A DNA stretch of 46,176 nucleotides from Ruminococcus sp. (GTDB taxonomy: Bacteria > Bacillota > Clostridia > Oscillospirales > Ruminococcaceae): the NCBI GenBank assembly GCA_017649325.1, contig JAGCHA010000031.1, positions 1-46,176 on the forward strand. Reading direction: 5' to 3'. Within the stretch, counting starts at the first letter, position 1; the number at the start of each line of letters is the position of its first letter. Under the pieces are notes generated by a model. It was given only the letters and a program-made list of their open reading frames with translations. It searched no databases and was not told where the DNA came from. The position numbers and the translations under genes are program-made. Of this stretch, positions 7,852 through 15,954 are shown in pieces.

Positions 7852-9405
7852 TTATTCTTTTATCGGGATAAGCAGCATTCTTCCGTTTTCAAGCTTCTCG
7901 CCCGTGAGCTCGTTTTCCTCCATTATCGCGGTGGCATCGGTGCTGTAGCGCTTGGCTATGTCCCAGACGTCCTCGTTCTCGACGCCGAAATACAGCTTTA
8001 TCGCGTAGTCACCGTCGCGCTGCTTTTTCACAGAGTCATCGACCGTTATTGCTGTCACGGCGAGTATCGCCGCGGAGCTGCCCGCGCTTATCTTCAGCGG
8101 GATATCAGCCTTTGCGGTGAGGACTCCCTCAGACGAGATGTTATAGGAGACATTTGCCCCTGCAAGCTCTGCGGAGACCTCTGCGCCTGTGAGGTCGTCG
8201 CCGATATCTATCTGCTCTTCGAAGGCTTCGTCTCTGTCGGGCATTATCATCTGTCCAGAGCTGTCCTTAGCAGCCATTGAATAGGTCAGCATACCCGTTA
8301 TCATCACTGACCTGCCGTCCTCGCCGACGCGGGTGTTGATGTGCTTTGGGGTACACCACAGCGCGTATACCTCCGTCGGAACGGAGTCTCCCTCCGCGAG
8401 GACAGCCGAATGGCGGAAGCTCTCCGCATAGACTGAGGGCATCTGTTGAGCCTGTATCTCGGAGTATTCGACCTCGCACGGGTAGACAGTCGAATACGCA
8501 TCAACAGCCGCCATGATGTCGGAAGTCCTGACAGCACGGCAGGTTATGCGCAGTTCGGGCTCGCATTTGAGCAGTCGGTTTTCGCCGTCCTTGTCTGCGG
8601 CGGGCATTATCTCGCAGCTTATGACCTCTGCACGAACGATGCACTCATATGAGTCGTCGAGCCCTTCCATATCGAGTATCTGGCTGTAGGGGATAGTGAA
8701 GCTCATCGGTTCGAGCGAGGAGCTCCCGCCGCGGCTGCACGAGTAGAGAATATCAGCCTTTATCTCGCCTTTTGCAAGGAGCTTGCCCGATACGGTCTTC
8801 ATTTCGCACTCGCTCGCGGAGCATGTACGGTAAACGATGTCGATGACCGGCGGCTGAGCGGCAGAGAGCGCTACCTCCTCCGAGAGCTGTACAGTCTTTT
8901 CGGCGCTGAGCCTGTTAGCTGCGAAGCGTACGGGAGCTTTTTTCAGCTGGATATTCATGCCGAAGGCATCGCTGATTACCTCCTGCGAGTGCTTGCCGCG
9001 GATGTTTATCCGCACGGATACGGCTCCTCTCACGTCAAGACGGCGTTTGTTCACGGCGCGGAAGTTGATGTGGCCTGACTTCGCTGCAAGTGTTACCTCG
9101 GGTGAATCGGCGCTCCTGCCTAGCTCCACGGTCTTGGAGTAGTCCTGCTTCTGCGTCACGCATCTGAGTTCCGAGCTGTCATCGCCGCAGTAGAGTAGAC
9201 GAATCTCGCACTTCAGCTCGTATGTGAGGCGGTCGCCGATGACCGACCAATCGGATATGACGGGTATAACATCGCAGCGCACGAGCCTTACGATGTCGGG
9301 ATAGTAGTCGGGAAGTATGTAGTCGAGCTCGATCCCTTGTTCCTGTACGTCGCTGTAGATGACCTCTTCGACGGGCACGGCTTCTCTGTTCAGTCTGAAT
9401 TCCAT
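7852..9405 (-). CDS. sipL: SipL-like spore coat morphogenetic protein (SPOCS/DUF3794 plus LysM)
   Basis: This 517-residue protein is mostly SPOCS/DUF3794 repeats: an N-terminal EQGIELDYILPDYYPDI signature, with further repeats rich in beta structure. A C-terminal LysM domain (about residues 474-517) follows, starting VWDIAKRYSTD and ending GRMLLIPI. In Clostridioides difficile SipL has this architecture and uses LysM to bind SpoIVA; SpoVID plays the analogous part in Bacillus. The gene directly precedes spoIVA, which supports the same partnership. A strong ribosome site (AAGGAGGT) precedes the ATG at 9405. A small hairpin lies immediately upstream. No clear mother-cell sigma-E promoter was found. 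Confidence 0.88.
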   Translation of the reverse strand: MEFRLNREAVPVEEVIYSDVQEQGIELDYILPDYYPDIVRLVRCDVIPVISDWSVIGDRLTYELKCEIRLLYCGDDSSELRCVTQKQDYSKTVELGRSADSPEVTLAAKSGHINFRAVNKRRLDVRGAVSVRINIRGKHSQEVISDAFGMNIQLKKAPVRFAANRLSAEKTVQLSEEVALSAAQPPVIDIVYRTCSASECEMKTVSGKLLAKGEIKADILYSCSRGGSSSLEPMSFTIPYSQILDMEGLDDSYECIVRAEVISCEIMPAADKDGENRLLKCEPELRITCRAVRTSDIMAAVDAYSTVYPCEVEYSEIQAQQMPSVYAESFRHSAVLAEGDSVPTEVYALWCTPKHINTRVGEDGRSVMITGMLTYSMAAKDSSGQMIMPDRDEAFEEQIDIGDDLTGAEVSAELAGANVSYNISSEGVLTAKADIPLKISAGSSAAILAVTAITVDDSVKKQRDGDYAIKLYFGVENEDVWDIAKRYSTDATAIMEENELTGEKLENGRMLLIPIKE

Positions 9406-9420
9406 ATATTGACCTCCTTG

Positions 9421-9440
9421 AAAAAATGCTTTACAGCATT
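9421..9440 (-). other. Hairpin with T-tract in the sipL leader
   Basis: Read on the minus strand, AATGCT-GTAA-AGCATT is followed by six T residues and then directly by the AAGGAGG of sipL. It has the form of a weak intrinsic terminator, or of a stem that positions the ribosome site. No upstream gene on this strand needs terminating. Confidence 0.45.
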
Positions 9441-9496
9441 ATATTCAGGAGCACGTACAAGTATTCCAACATGGGATATATGGCGTGATATTGCAC

Positions 9497-9525
9497 AAAA
9501 ATCAACGCAGTCACCGTTGATTTTT
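9497..9525. promoter_or_regulatory. 11-base perfect inverted repeat between sipL and the GH9 gene
   Basis: AAAAATCAACG (9497-9507) and its exact complement (9515-9525) flank a 7-base loop. It lies in the divergent gap about 115 bases before the GH9 start and 90 bases before the sipL start. It could be an operator or an RNA hairpin; the sequence does not decide. Confidence 0.45.
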
Positions 9526-9576
9526 CACATTCCCGCCGTTTAATATTTAGAAAATGTAAACTTTTATGCCGCAGTG

Positions 9577-9610
9577 TTTACTTTTGCCTCCAAAAGGATT
9601 AAAGTATAAA
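9577..9610 (+). promoter_or_regulatory. Possible promoter of the GH9 gene
   Basis: A TATAAA box at 9605-9610 lies 17 bases from TTTTGC (9582-9587) and 31 bases before the ATG at 9641. A CTTTTG/CAAAAG palindrome (9581-9596) overlaps the -35 area, and GTAAAC/GTTTAC half sites lie just upstream. The -35 match is weak. Confidence 0.4.
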
Positions 9611-9640
9611 TGTATTATTATGTTTAGGAGGCATTCACCA

Positions 9641-12397
9641 ATGAGAAAACAGCTTATAGGCAAAGCAGTTTCCGCATTCATGGCAGGTGTAATCGCGGTG
9701 GGAAGCACTGCTCCCGCGGTGCTGTCGCCGTATACCGCTTTTGCGGGGCAGCAGCTCGGTCAGACCGACTTCGATGAGGGCATAGGTCTGCCGTGGCATA
9801 TCTGCGAGTCGGCTCCCGGAGAGATGGACTTCGAGATAGACAACGGAGTCTACAAGATAACGATAGTCAATCCGGGCGGAGCTTCGCAGGGCGGAGAGGA
9901 CAGGTGGGACTGCCAGTTCCGTCACCGCGGACTCAAGATAGTCTCGGGGCACCAGTATAAGGTCAGCTACGAGATAAAGGCTTCAAACAGCGGAAAATTC
10001 TATACCAAGATAGGCAATCTCGACGGCGACGTGGAGATATGGCACAATATGTCCACAGGCGACGGCGACTTCAACAATACGTGGGACCCGATACAGATTA
10101 ACGCCAATGAGACCAAAAAGGTCGAGGTAACGTTTACTCCCTCGCAGTCGATGGAGGTCGCGGAGTGGGCTTTCCATCTCGGCGGCGACGGACAGTACAC
10201 CCCGGGCGGCTGTTTCCCCGCAGGAACTGTCATCACCTTTGATAATATGTCCCTCATCGACCTCAGCGGCGACGAGAACGACTATGTTCAGCCCGAGGAG
10301 GAGCAGAGGCATTTCGTGCTCACGAATCAGGTCGGCTATTTCGTGGGCAGAGCGAAGCGAGCGACCTTTGTCAGCGAGGACACAAAAAGCAATTTCACCT
10401 TTGATGTCATAGACGAGAACGGCGAATCCGTTTATTCGGGCAAGGCGTTGAAATTCGGCTATGACAAGGACTCGGACGACAATGTGTACATCCTCGATTT
10501 CAGCGATCTCGACGACGAGGGAACTTATCACATCGAGACCTCGGACGGCAATGTCAGCCGTGAATTCGCGATAGGCGGGAGTTCAGTCTATTCGAGTATG
10601 CTCTACGACTCGCTCAACTATTTCTATCAGAACCGAAGCGGTATAGATATCGAGGCATCGCTCATCACCTCGGGAGACGCTAACGCTCTCGCCCGCAAGG
10701 CAGGTCACCAAAAGGATATGGCAGAGATAGAGCATACGTGGGGCTACAGCGGTTCGAGCGGTACTATTGATGTCACAGGCGGCTGGTACGACGCGGGAGA
10801 CCACGGCAAATACGTAGTAAACGGCGGCTTCTCGCTGTGGATGATGCAGAATCAGTATGAGACGGCTGTAAAGTACGGCTTCGAGGACAAATACGCCGAC
10901 GGAACTATGAATATCCCTGAGAACACCAACAGCTTCCCCGACCTCCTCGACGAGGCACGCTGGGAAATGGATTGGATGTTCAGCATGATAGTCGACAGCG
11001 GCGAATATAAGGATATGGTCTACCACAAGGCGCATGACGAGAAGTGGACGGCTCTCGGCATAGCTCCCGCGGACGACGATATGAAGCGTATCGTAAAGCC
11101 TCCGACGACGGCGGCGACCCTCAACTTTGCGGCGTGTGCAGCTCAGTCGGCACGACTCTGGAAGGACATTGACAACAGCTTCTCGCAGAAGTGTCTCGAC
11201 GCGGCTGAGAAGTGCTATGAGTCGGCTAAGAAGCACCCGGCAATGTACGCTCCGCTCGATGAATCGGTCGGAGGCGGCGCATACGGCGACGACGATGTCA
11301 CCGACGAATTCTATTGGGCTGCGACGGAGCTCTTCATCACGACGGGCAACGAGGATTACTATGACGATATACAGGAGAACAAGTTCTTCCTTTCAGTTCC
11401 GACTTCGCTCGGAGGTGGAGAGAGCGTCGATACCATCGGCAGTATGGACTGGGGCAACACAGCGGCTTGCGGAACACTCAGCGCGGCATTGAACACCGAC
11501 GCATTCGACAAGGGCGACGCTGAGATAATCACGGATGCGGTAACAGCTGCGGCGGACACCTTTATAGAACTTGAGGAGTCGCAGGGTTACGGACTTCCTT
11601 ACGGTGCGAGCAAGCTTGCGTATAACGACACCGATGAGGGCTATGTGTGGGGAAGCAACTCCTTTGTTACCGATAACTCTATAGTTATGGCGTTCGCGTA
11701 CCTGCTCACGGACGACGGCAAATACATGGACGGCGTTATCGGCGGTATGGACTACATCCTCGGACGCAACCCTATGGATTACTCATACGTTACGGGCTAC
11801 GGCTCCCACACCACCGAGTACCCCCACCACCGCTACTGGTCGTGGCTGATAGACGATACGTTCCCGAAGGCTCCCTGCGGAGTTATGGCAGGCGGCCCTA
11901 ATTCGGGTATGCAGGACCCGTGGGTACAGGGTAGCGGCTGGAAGAAGGGGCAGATAGCTCCGCAGAAGTGCTACCTCGACCATATAGAGGCATGGTGCGT
12001 GAATGAGTGTACCATTAACTGGAACGCCTCGCTCGCGTGGGTAACGGGTTTCCTCGCGGAGGAGAACGGAGGTATCGTGGTAGGCGAGACGGGACGCTCT
12101 GCGGGAATAGTCAACGACGGCGGCAAGGATGAGTCTGATGCCAAGGTGACGACTGCCAAGACCGATAAGAGCGGCAAGAAGGTCACAACCACAAAGGCAA
12201 AGGCTTCCAAGTCTGACGACGACTCCGAAGAGGGCACGTCAGGCGTGTGGATAGCTGTCGCGATAATCGTAGCTGTTGTCGCATTTGCGGGAGTGATCCT
12301 CGCTATAGCGCTGATGATATTCATATACAAAATGGTTAAGCTCAGATCCGAGAGCGGCGGCAAGCTGCCAAAATCCGACGAAAAGAAAAAAGATTAA
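9641..12397 (+). CDS. Membrane-anchored GH9 glycoside hydrolase with CBM4-like and Ig-like modules
   Basis: This 918-residue secreted enzyme should cleave beta-1,4-glucan or a related backbone. Modules in order: signal peptide (cleavage after AFA, about residue 35), a CBM4-type carbohydrate-binding module (about 40-200), the Ig-like CelD N-terminal domain (about 228-310), and a GH9 catalytic domain (about 312-800). The catalytic region shows GGWYDAGDHGKY with D384 and D387 (probable base D387), and the proton donor E789 in VNECTINWN. A Lys/Thr-rich linker follows, then a transmembrane helix (about 869-896) and a short basic tail. It has no dockerin and no LPxTG motif, so it is held in the cytoplasmic membrane instead of on a scaffoldin. 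AGGAGG precedes the chosen ATG; an earlier in-frame Met lacks a ribosome site. Confidence 0.92.
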   Translation: MRKQLIGKAVSAFMAGVIAVGSTAPAVLSPYTAFAGQQLGQTDFDEGIGLPWHICESAPGEMDFEIDNGVYKITIVNPGGASQGGEDRWDCQFRHRGLKIVSGHQYKVSYEIKASNSGKFYTKIGNLDGDVEIWHNMSTGDGDFNNTWDPIQINANETKKVEVTFTPSQSMEVAEWAFHLGGDGQYTPGGCFPAGTVITFDNMSLIDLSGDENDYVQPEEEQRHFVLTNQVGYFVGRAKRATFVSEDTKSNFTFDVIDENGESVYSGKALKFGYDKDSDDNVYILDFSDLDDEGTYHIETSDGNVSREFAIGGSSVYSSMLYDSLNYFYQNRSGIDIEASLITSGDANALARKAGHQKDMAEIEHTWGYSGSSGTIDVTGGWYDAGDHGKYVVNGGFSLWMMQNQYETAVKYGFEDKYADGTMNIPENTNSFPDLLDEARWEMDWMFSMIVDSGEYKDMVYHKAHDEKWTALGIAPADDDMKRIVKPPTTAATLNFAACAAQSARLWKDIDNSFSQKCLDAAEKCYESAKKHPAMYAPLDESVGGGAYGDDDVTDEFYWAATELFITTGNEDYYDDIQENKFFLSVPTSLGGGESVDTIGSMDWGNTAACGTLSAALNTDAFDKGDAEIITDAVTAAADTFIELEESQGYGLPYGASKLAYNDTDEGYVWGSNSFVTDNSIVMAFAYLLTDDGKYMDGVIGGMDYILGRNPMDYSYVTGYGSHTTEYPHHRYWSWLIDDTFPKAPCGVMAGGPNSGMQDPWVQGSGWKKGQIAPQKCYLDHIEAWCVNECTINWNASLAWVTGFLAEENGGIVVGETGRSAGIVNDGGKDESDAKVTTAKTDKSGKKVTTTKAKASKSDDDSEEGTSGVWIAVAIIVAVVAFAGVILAIALMIFIYKMVKLRSESGGKLPKSDEKKKD

Positions 12398-12425
12398 GAA
12401 GTTCTTTCCTTAGCGAGACGGTGAC

Positions 12426-12463
12426 AAAAAAAGGCGTGATAGATTTCTATCACGCCTTTGCTT
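12426..12463. terminator. Bidirectional terminator between the GH9 and GH95 genes
   Basis: A 13-base perfect stem (AAAGGCGTGATAG with its complement at 12447-12459) has a 4-base loop. It carries a T-run on the minus strand and TTTGCTTTT on the plus strand. It separates the convergent GH9 and GH95 genes. Confidence 0.92.
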
Positions 12464-15400
12464 TTAAAGCTTTTTGCTGCTGCCGAGCAGGTACTTCTGC
12501 AAGAGCACCATGTCGTTAATTGCTATTTTTTCGTCGGGGTCAATGTCAGCGTTTGACTTCGCAAGCCCTGTGAGTTCTTTCTTGCCTGTCAGTGCCTGAC
12601 GTCCGAGGATAAGGTCGAAGGTGTCGACAACCCTGTCGCCGTCGATGTCACCCTTGATACCGTAGAAGCTGAAATCCGCCACGTTGAAGAGGAAGTCCTC
12701 TGTTCCCGTGAATACAAGGTAGACGTCGTTTACGCCCTTGACCTGCTTGGTCTTGCACTCGAATTCCTTGAACTCCGTCCAGCCGTCAGTTCCCGTGATA
12801 TCACACGTGCCGAGCAGCGTACCGTCTACTCCGCCAACGCGTACCTCAATGCTTCCGCCAGCGGATTCGCTCGCTGCGCTTACCTTGAAGCCCTGTGCGC
12901 CGCTTTCAAAGTCCATGTTCCTGTAGACTACGTATGAGCCGTCGGTGATGTAGCCGAGGTCGGTGTCGTCGTGGTCTTTGCGGACTGTTCCGTGCTTTGA
13001 GCGGTAGCTGCAAGCCGCGGTCTTGTTGTATGCGGATACGGGGACGGGAGGTATGCCGCTTCCGCCGTAGAGCTCAAGCTCGTATACTCTTGCTCCGCCG
13101 TCGTTGCTCTGCGTGGAGGTCAGCAGCGTGAGCTTTACGTATCTTGCGGAGATGTCTTTCAGACTTGCTCCTGCGACTGTTTTGGTGTTGCCGTAGACGG
13201 TGTCTATCTCGGACCAGCTCGTGCCGTCAGTGCTGGCTTCGAGCTTGAAATCGCGTGCGTTGTACTTGATATTTTCCTTGACGCCTGCGAACTTGATAAC
13301 GTAGCGGCTTAAGTCATATTCCTCGCCGAGGTCGACTTGTATCCACTCTCCGCCGAGACCGTCGATATGGCACCATTTTGTGCCGTCCTTGCCGTCTACA
13401 GCGAGAGCTGCTTCCTCGCCGCTTTCATTGCCTGAAGACGTTACCTTCTTGCCGAGCGCTAGATTCTGCATCTCGTCCGAGCCCTCTATCATCAGCGAGC
13501 CGTCGAGGGTGTACTCCTGACCTGCCTCGGTGTCGAAGCTAACCGTAGCTCCTGCGTATCTGACTGTGCATACGCCGCCTGAACCCGAAAGGATAACGAC
13601 CTTGTCGAGCGAGCCATTAGACCAGCTCATTTCCTTTACCGTGAAGTTCCCGCGCGCACGGAGACCGTTCGCGTGACCTGTGTTCCACTTCTGAGGAAGT
13701 GCGGGAAGGAGCGATATCACGTCGTTGTGGCTCTGGAGGAGCATTTCTGTAACGCCCGATGTGAAGCCGAAGTTGCCGTCTATCTGGAAGGGCGGATGAG
13801 CGTCCCAGAGATTGTCGTAGAGACGGCCGTTTGCGCCAACGGGCGAGCATAGGAGCTTCACGAGGTTGTAGGCGTGCTCGCCGTCCTCGAGACGTGCCCA
13901 GCAGTTGAGTTTCCAGCCCTCGGACCAGCCTGTACCGCTGTCGCCGCGTCCGTTGAGGGAAGTTGCCGCGCCCTTGGCAGTGGTGGGATTGTCGGTGGGA
14001 GTTATTTCATAGCCCGGGAAAAGCGCGTACATATGCGAGATATGTCTATGGGTCTCCTTGGGGTTGTCCCAGTCGTGAGCCCACTCTTCTATTTGTCCCC
14101 ATTTGCCGATTATCTCAGGTCTGATGAGCGTGAGCTTGGCGTTGAGGTCATCGCGGAGATTCTCGTCTCTGCCGAGTATCTCGGAGGCTTCGGTCACGCC
14201 CTTGAACAGCTCACGGGTGATACCATTATCCATCGTTACGCCGTAGTCGCAGAATGCCTCGTTCTGACCGCTGTACGGCGGGAGATTCAGCTCAGGAGAG
14301 GTACTCGGGTTGATTACCGAGTATTCCTGCCCGTCAATTTTGACTGTCTGCATGAGCTGGTTGAGGAAAGCGGCACTTCCCTTTATCGTAGGATATACCT
14401 TTTCAAGATATGTGTCATTCTGATTGAAGCGGTATGCGTCGTAGAGCATATTCGATACCCACGCACCGCCAACAGGCCACTGTCCCCACGCACCGTCTAT
14501 CGGAGCAGTTCTGTTCCAGAGGTCGGTGTTGTGGTGGAGCACCCAGCCCTCGGATATGCCGTAGTGTACTCTTGCGGTCTGGTTGCCGTTCTCCTGCATT
14601 GATATCGCCTTGTCGACGAACGGCATGAAGCATTCTTCGAGGTTGGTCGTCATCGCGGGCCAGTAGTTCATCTCGTAGTTGATGTTTGTGGTAGCCTTGC
14701 TTCCCCACGCGGGCGAGGAGTACTTGTTCCATATGCCCTGCAGGTTCATAGGCTGAGCGTCGCGTGATGCGCTAATCATAAGGTAGCGTCCGTACTGGTA
14801 GAGCACCTTGACCATTTTTGGGTCGTCGCTCCTTCCAAACTCGCTGATACGGGTCGGTATGGTCTTGGAGTTGGCAGCCGCGCTGTTACCGCCGAGGTCG
14901 ATGTCCACGCGCTTGAAAAGCTCCTGATAGTCAGCCTTGTGGGCGGCATAGAGTTCATCGTAGGACTTCTTCTCAGCCGCCGCCATATCAGCCTTGGCGT
15001 CGCCCTTTTCGTCTCCGTTGCAGGTCTTGTAGTCAACAAAGTTCGTGCGTACCGTAGTGAGTATAAGCACCGAATCCGCGCCCGATACGTTCAGAGTACC
15101 GTTGCCTGCGCTGACCGTTCCGCTTTCGGGGATGACCTTGGTGCGCGAGGAGAAGTAGACAGCACCCTTTACCCAGTTGTCATCGCTGCCGTGACCGTTG
15201 GCTACGAGCGTATTGCCGCCTTCTACGGAAGCTCCGCCGTTGAGCACGTTCTCGTAGCCGATACCGAGCGATACCGAGCCTGATTTATTGGCAGTTATGC
15301 GCGTTACCATTACTTGGTCCGGATGGCTGACGAAGGTCTCGCGCAGATACTTGACTCCATTGTATGTGTACTCCGTTCGCGCAACGGCGTCGTTCATATC

Positions 15401-15907
15401 GAGCACGCGCTGATAGTCAGTAACGTTCTTGTGTCCGAAGCTGAGCTTCAAGCCGCCGACCATCTGGTACTTCGCCTCGCCGCCGCCAATCATTTTGCTG
15501 CTGATGAGGTCGTTAGCCTCCTTGTATTTACCGTTTTTCAGCAGGTCCTGAGCCTGCTTGAGATATGAGGAAGCTCCATCTTTGTTGTTGTTGCTCGGCC
15601 CCGAGCTCCATACTGTACACTCGTTGAGGTCGATGAGTTCGTCGGGATAGTTTCCGTAGACCATTCCGCCGATGCGTCCGTTGCCTATGGGGAGAGCCTT
15701 GTAGAACGACTCGTCGTTGTTCCACGCGTTGTTGGTATTAACATTGCCAGCCATGGTAGTATAGCGCATTACCATGTCTTCATCGTATTCGTACTCAGCG
15801 GCGTTTGCCACTGCGGGCACCGTGCTCACCTCGGGTATCCCTGAGGCGAGCGGCAGTACCATGCACGCAGACAGGCACACCGAGAGCATTTTCTTTGTAA
15901 TTTTCAT
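12464..15907 (-). CDS. GH95 family exo-glycosidase (alpha-L-fucosidase or alpha-galactosidase) with CBMs and dockerin
   Basis: This 1147-residue secreted enzyme has a signal peptide (to about residue 36, ending ANAA) and an N-terminal GH95 region (YKALPIGNGRIGGMVYG). Catalytic positions as in the GH95 fucosidase AfcA are present: N408 and N410 in NINYEMNYW, E539 in SPELNL, and D710 in IDGNFG. Next come an F5/8 type C (CBM32-like) module (about 815-952), a CBM6-like module (about 953-1083) and a C-terminal dockerin (about 1086-1147). The dockerin has two Ca-binding repeats (DIDGDRVVDTFD and DIDPDEKIAIND). The dockerin implies docking to a cellulosomal cohesin. Substrate could be fucosylated xyloglucan or another side chain; GH95 specificity cannot be fixed by eye. 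It follows the GH97 gene by 47 bases. Confidence 0.9.
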   Translation of the reverse strand: MKITKKMLSVCLSACMVLPLASGIPEVSTVPAVANAAEYEYDEDMVMRYTTMAGNVNTNNAWNNDESFYKALPIGNGRIGGMVYGNYPDELIDLNECTVWSSGPSNNNKDGASSYLKQAQDLLKNGKYKEANDLISSKMIGGGEAKYQMVGGLKLSFGHKNVTDYQRVLDMNDAVARTEYTYNGVKYLRETFVSHPDQVMVTRITANKSGSVSLGIGYENVLNGGASVEGGNTLVANGHGSDDNWVKGAVYFSSRTKVIPESGTVSAGNGTLNVSGADSVLILTTVRTNFVDYKTCNGDEKGDAKADMAAAEKKSYDELYAAHKADYQELFKRVDIDLGGNSAAANSKTIPTRISEFGRSDDPKMVKVLYQYGRYLMISASRDAQPMNLQGIWNKYSSPAWGSKATTNINYEMNYWPAMTTNLEECFMPFVDKAISMQENGNQTARVHYGISEGWVLHHNTDLWNRTAPIDGAWGQWPVGGAWVSNMLYDAYRFNQNDTYLEKVYPTIKGSAAFLNQLMQTVKIDGQEYSVINPSTSPELNLPPYSGQNEAFCDYGVTMDNGITRELFKGVTEASEILGRDENLRDDLNAKLTLIRPEIIGKWGQIEEWAHDWDNPKETHRHISHMYALFPGYEITPTDNPTTAKGAATSLNGRGDSGTGWSEGWKLNCWARLEDGEHAYNLVKLLCSPVGANGRLYDNLWDAHPPFQIDGNFGFTSGVTEMLLQSHNDVISLLPALPQKWNTGHANGLRARGNFTVKEMSWSNGSLDKVVILSGSGGVCTVRYAGATVSFDTEAGQEYTLDGSLMIEGSDEMQNLALGKKVTSSGNESGEEAALAVDGKDGTKWCHIDGLGGEWIQVDLGEEYDLSRYVIKFAGVKENIKYNARDFKLEASTDGTSWSEIDTVYGNTKTVAGASLKDISARYVKLTLLTSTQSNDGGARVYELELYGGSGIPPVPVSAYNKTAACSYRSKHGTVRKDHDDTDLGYITDGSYVVYRNMDFESGAQGFKVSAASESAGGSIEVRVGGVDGTLLGTCDITGTDGWTEFKEFECKTKQVKGVNDVYLVFTGTEDFLFNVADFSFYGIKGDIDGDRVVDTFDLILGRQALTGKKELTGLAKSNADIDPDEKIAINDMVLLQKYLLGSSKKL

Positions 15908-15954
15908 CTTCGTTTATACCCCTTCTGAAAGTAAAAATTCCCTTTTATTCACGT

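Noticed and set aside
9440..9490. Possible sigma-E promoter before sipL
   Set aside because: An AATACTT -10-like and a CATATA -35-like motif exist on the minus strand, but their spacing is about 3 bases too short.
12130..12397. Sortase-anchored C-terminus of GH9
   Set aside because: No LPxTG-like motif precedes the helix; the tail fits a simple transmembrane anchor.
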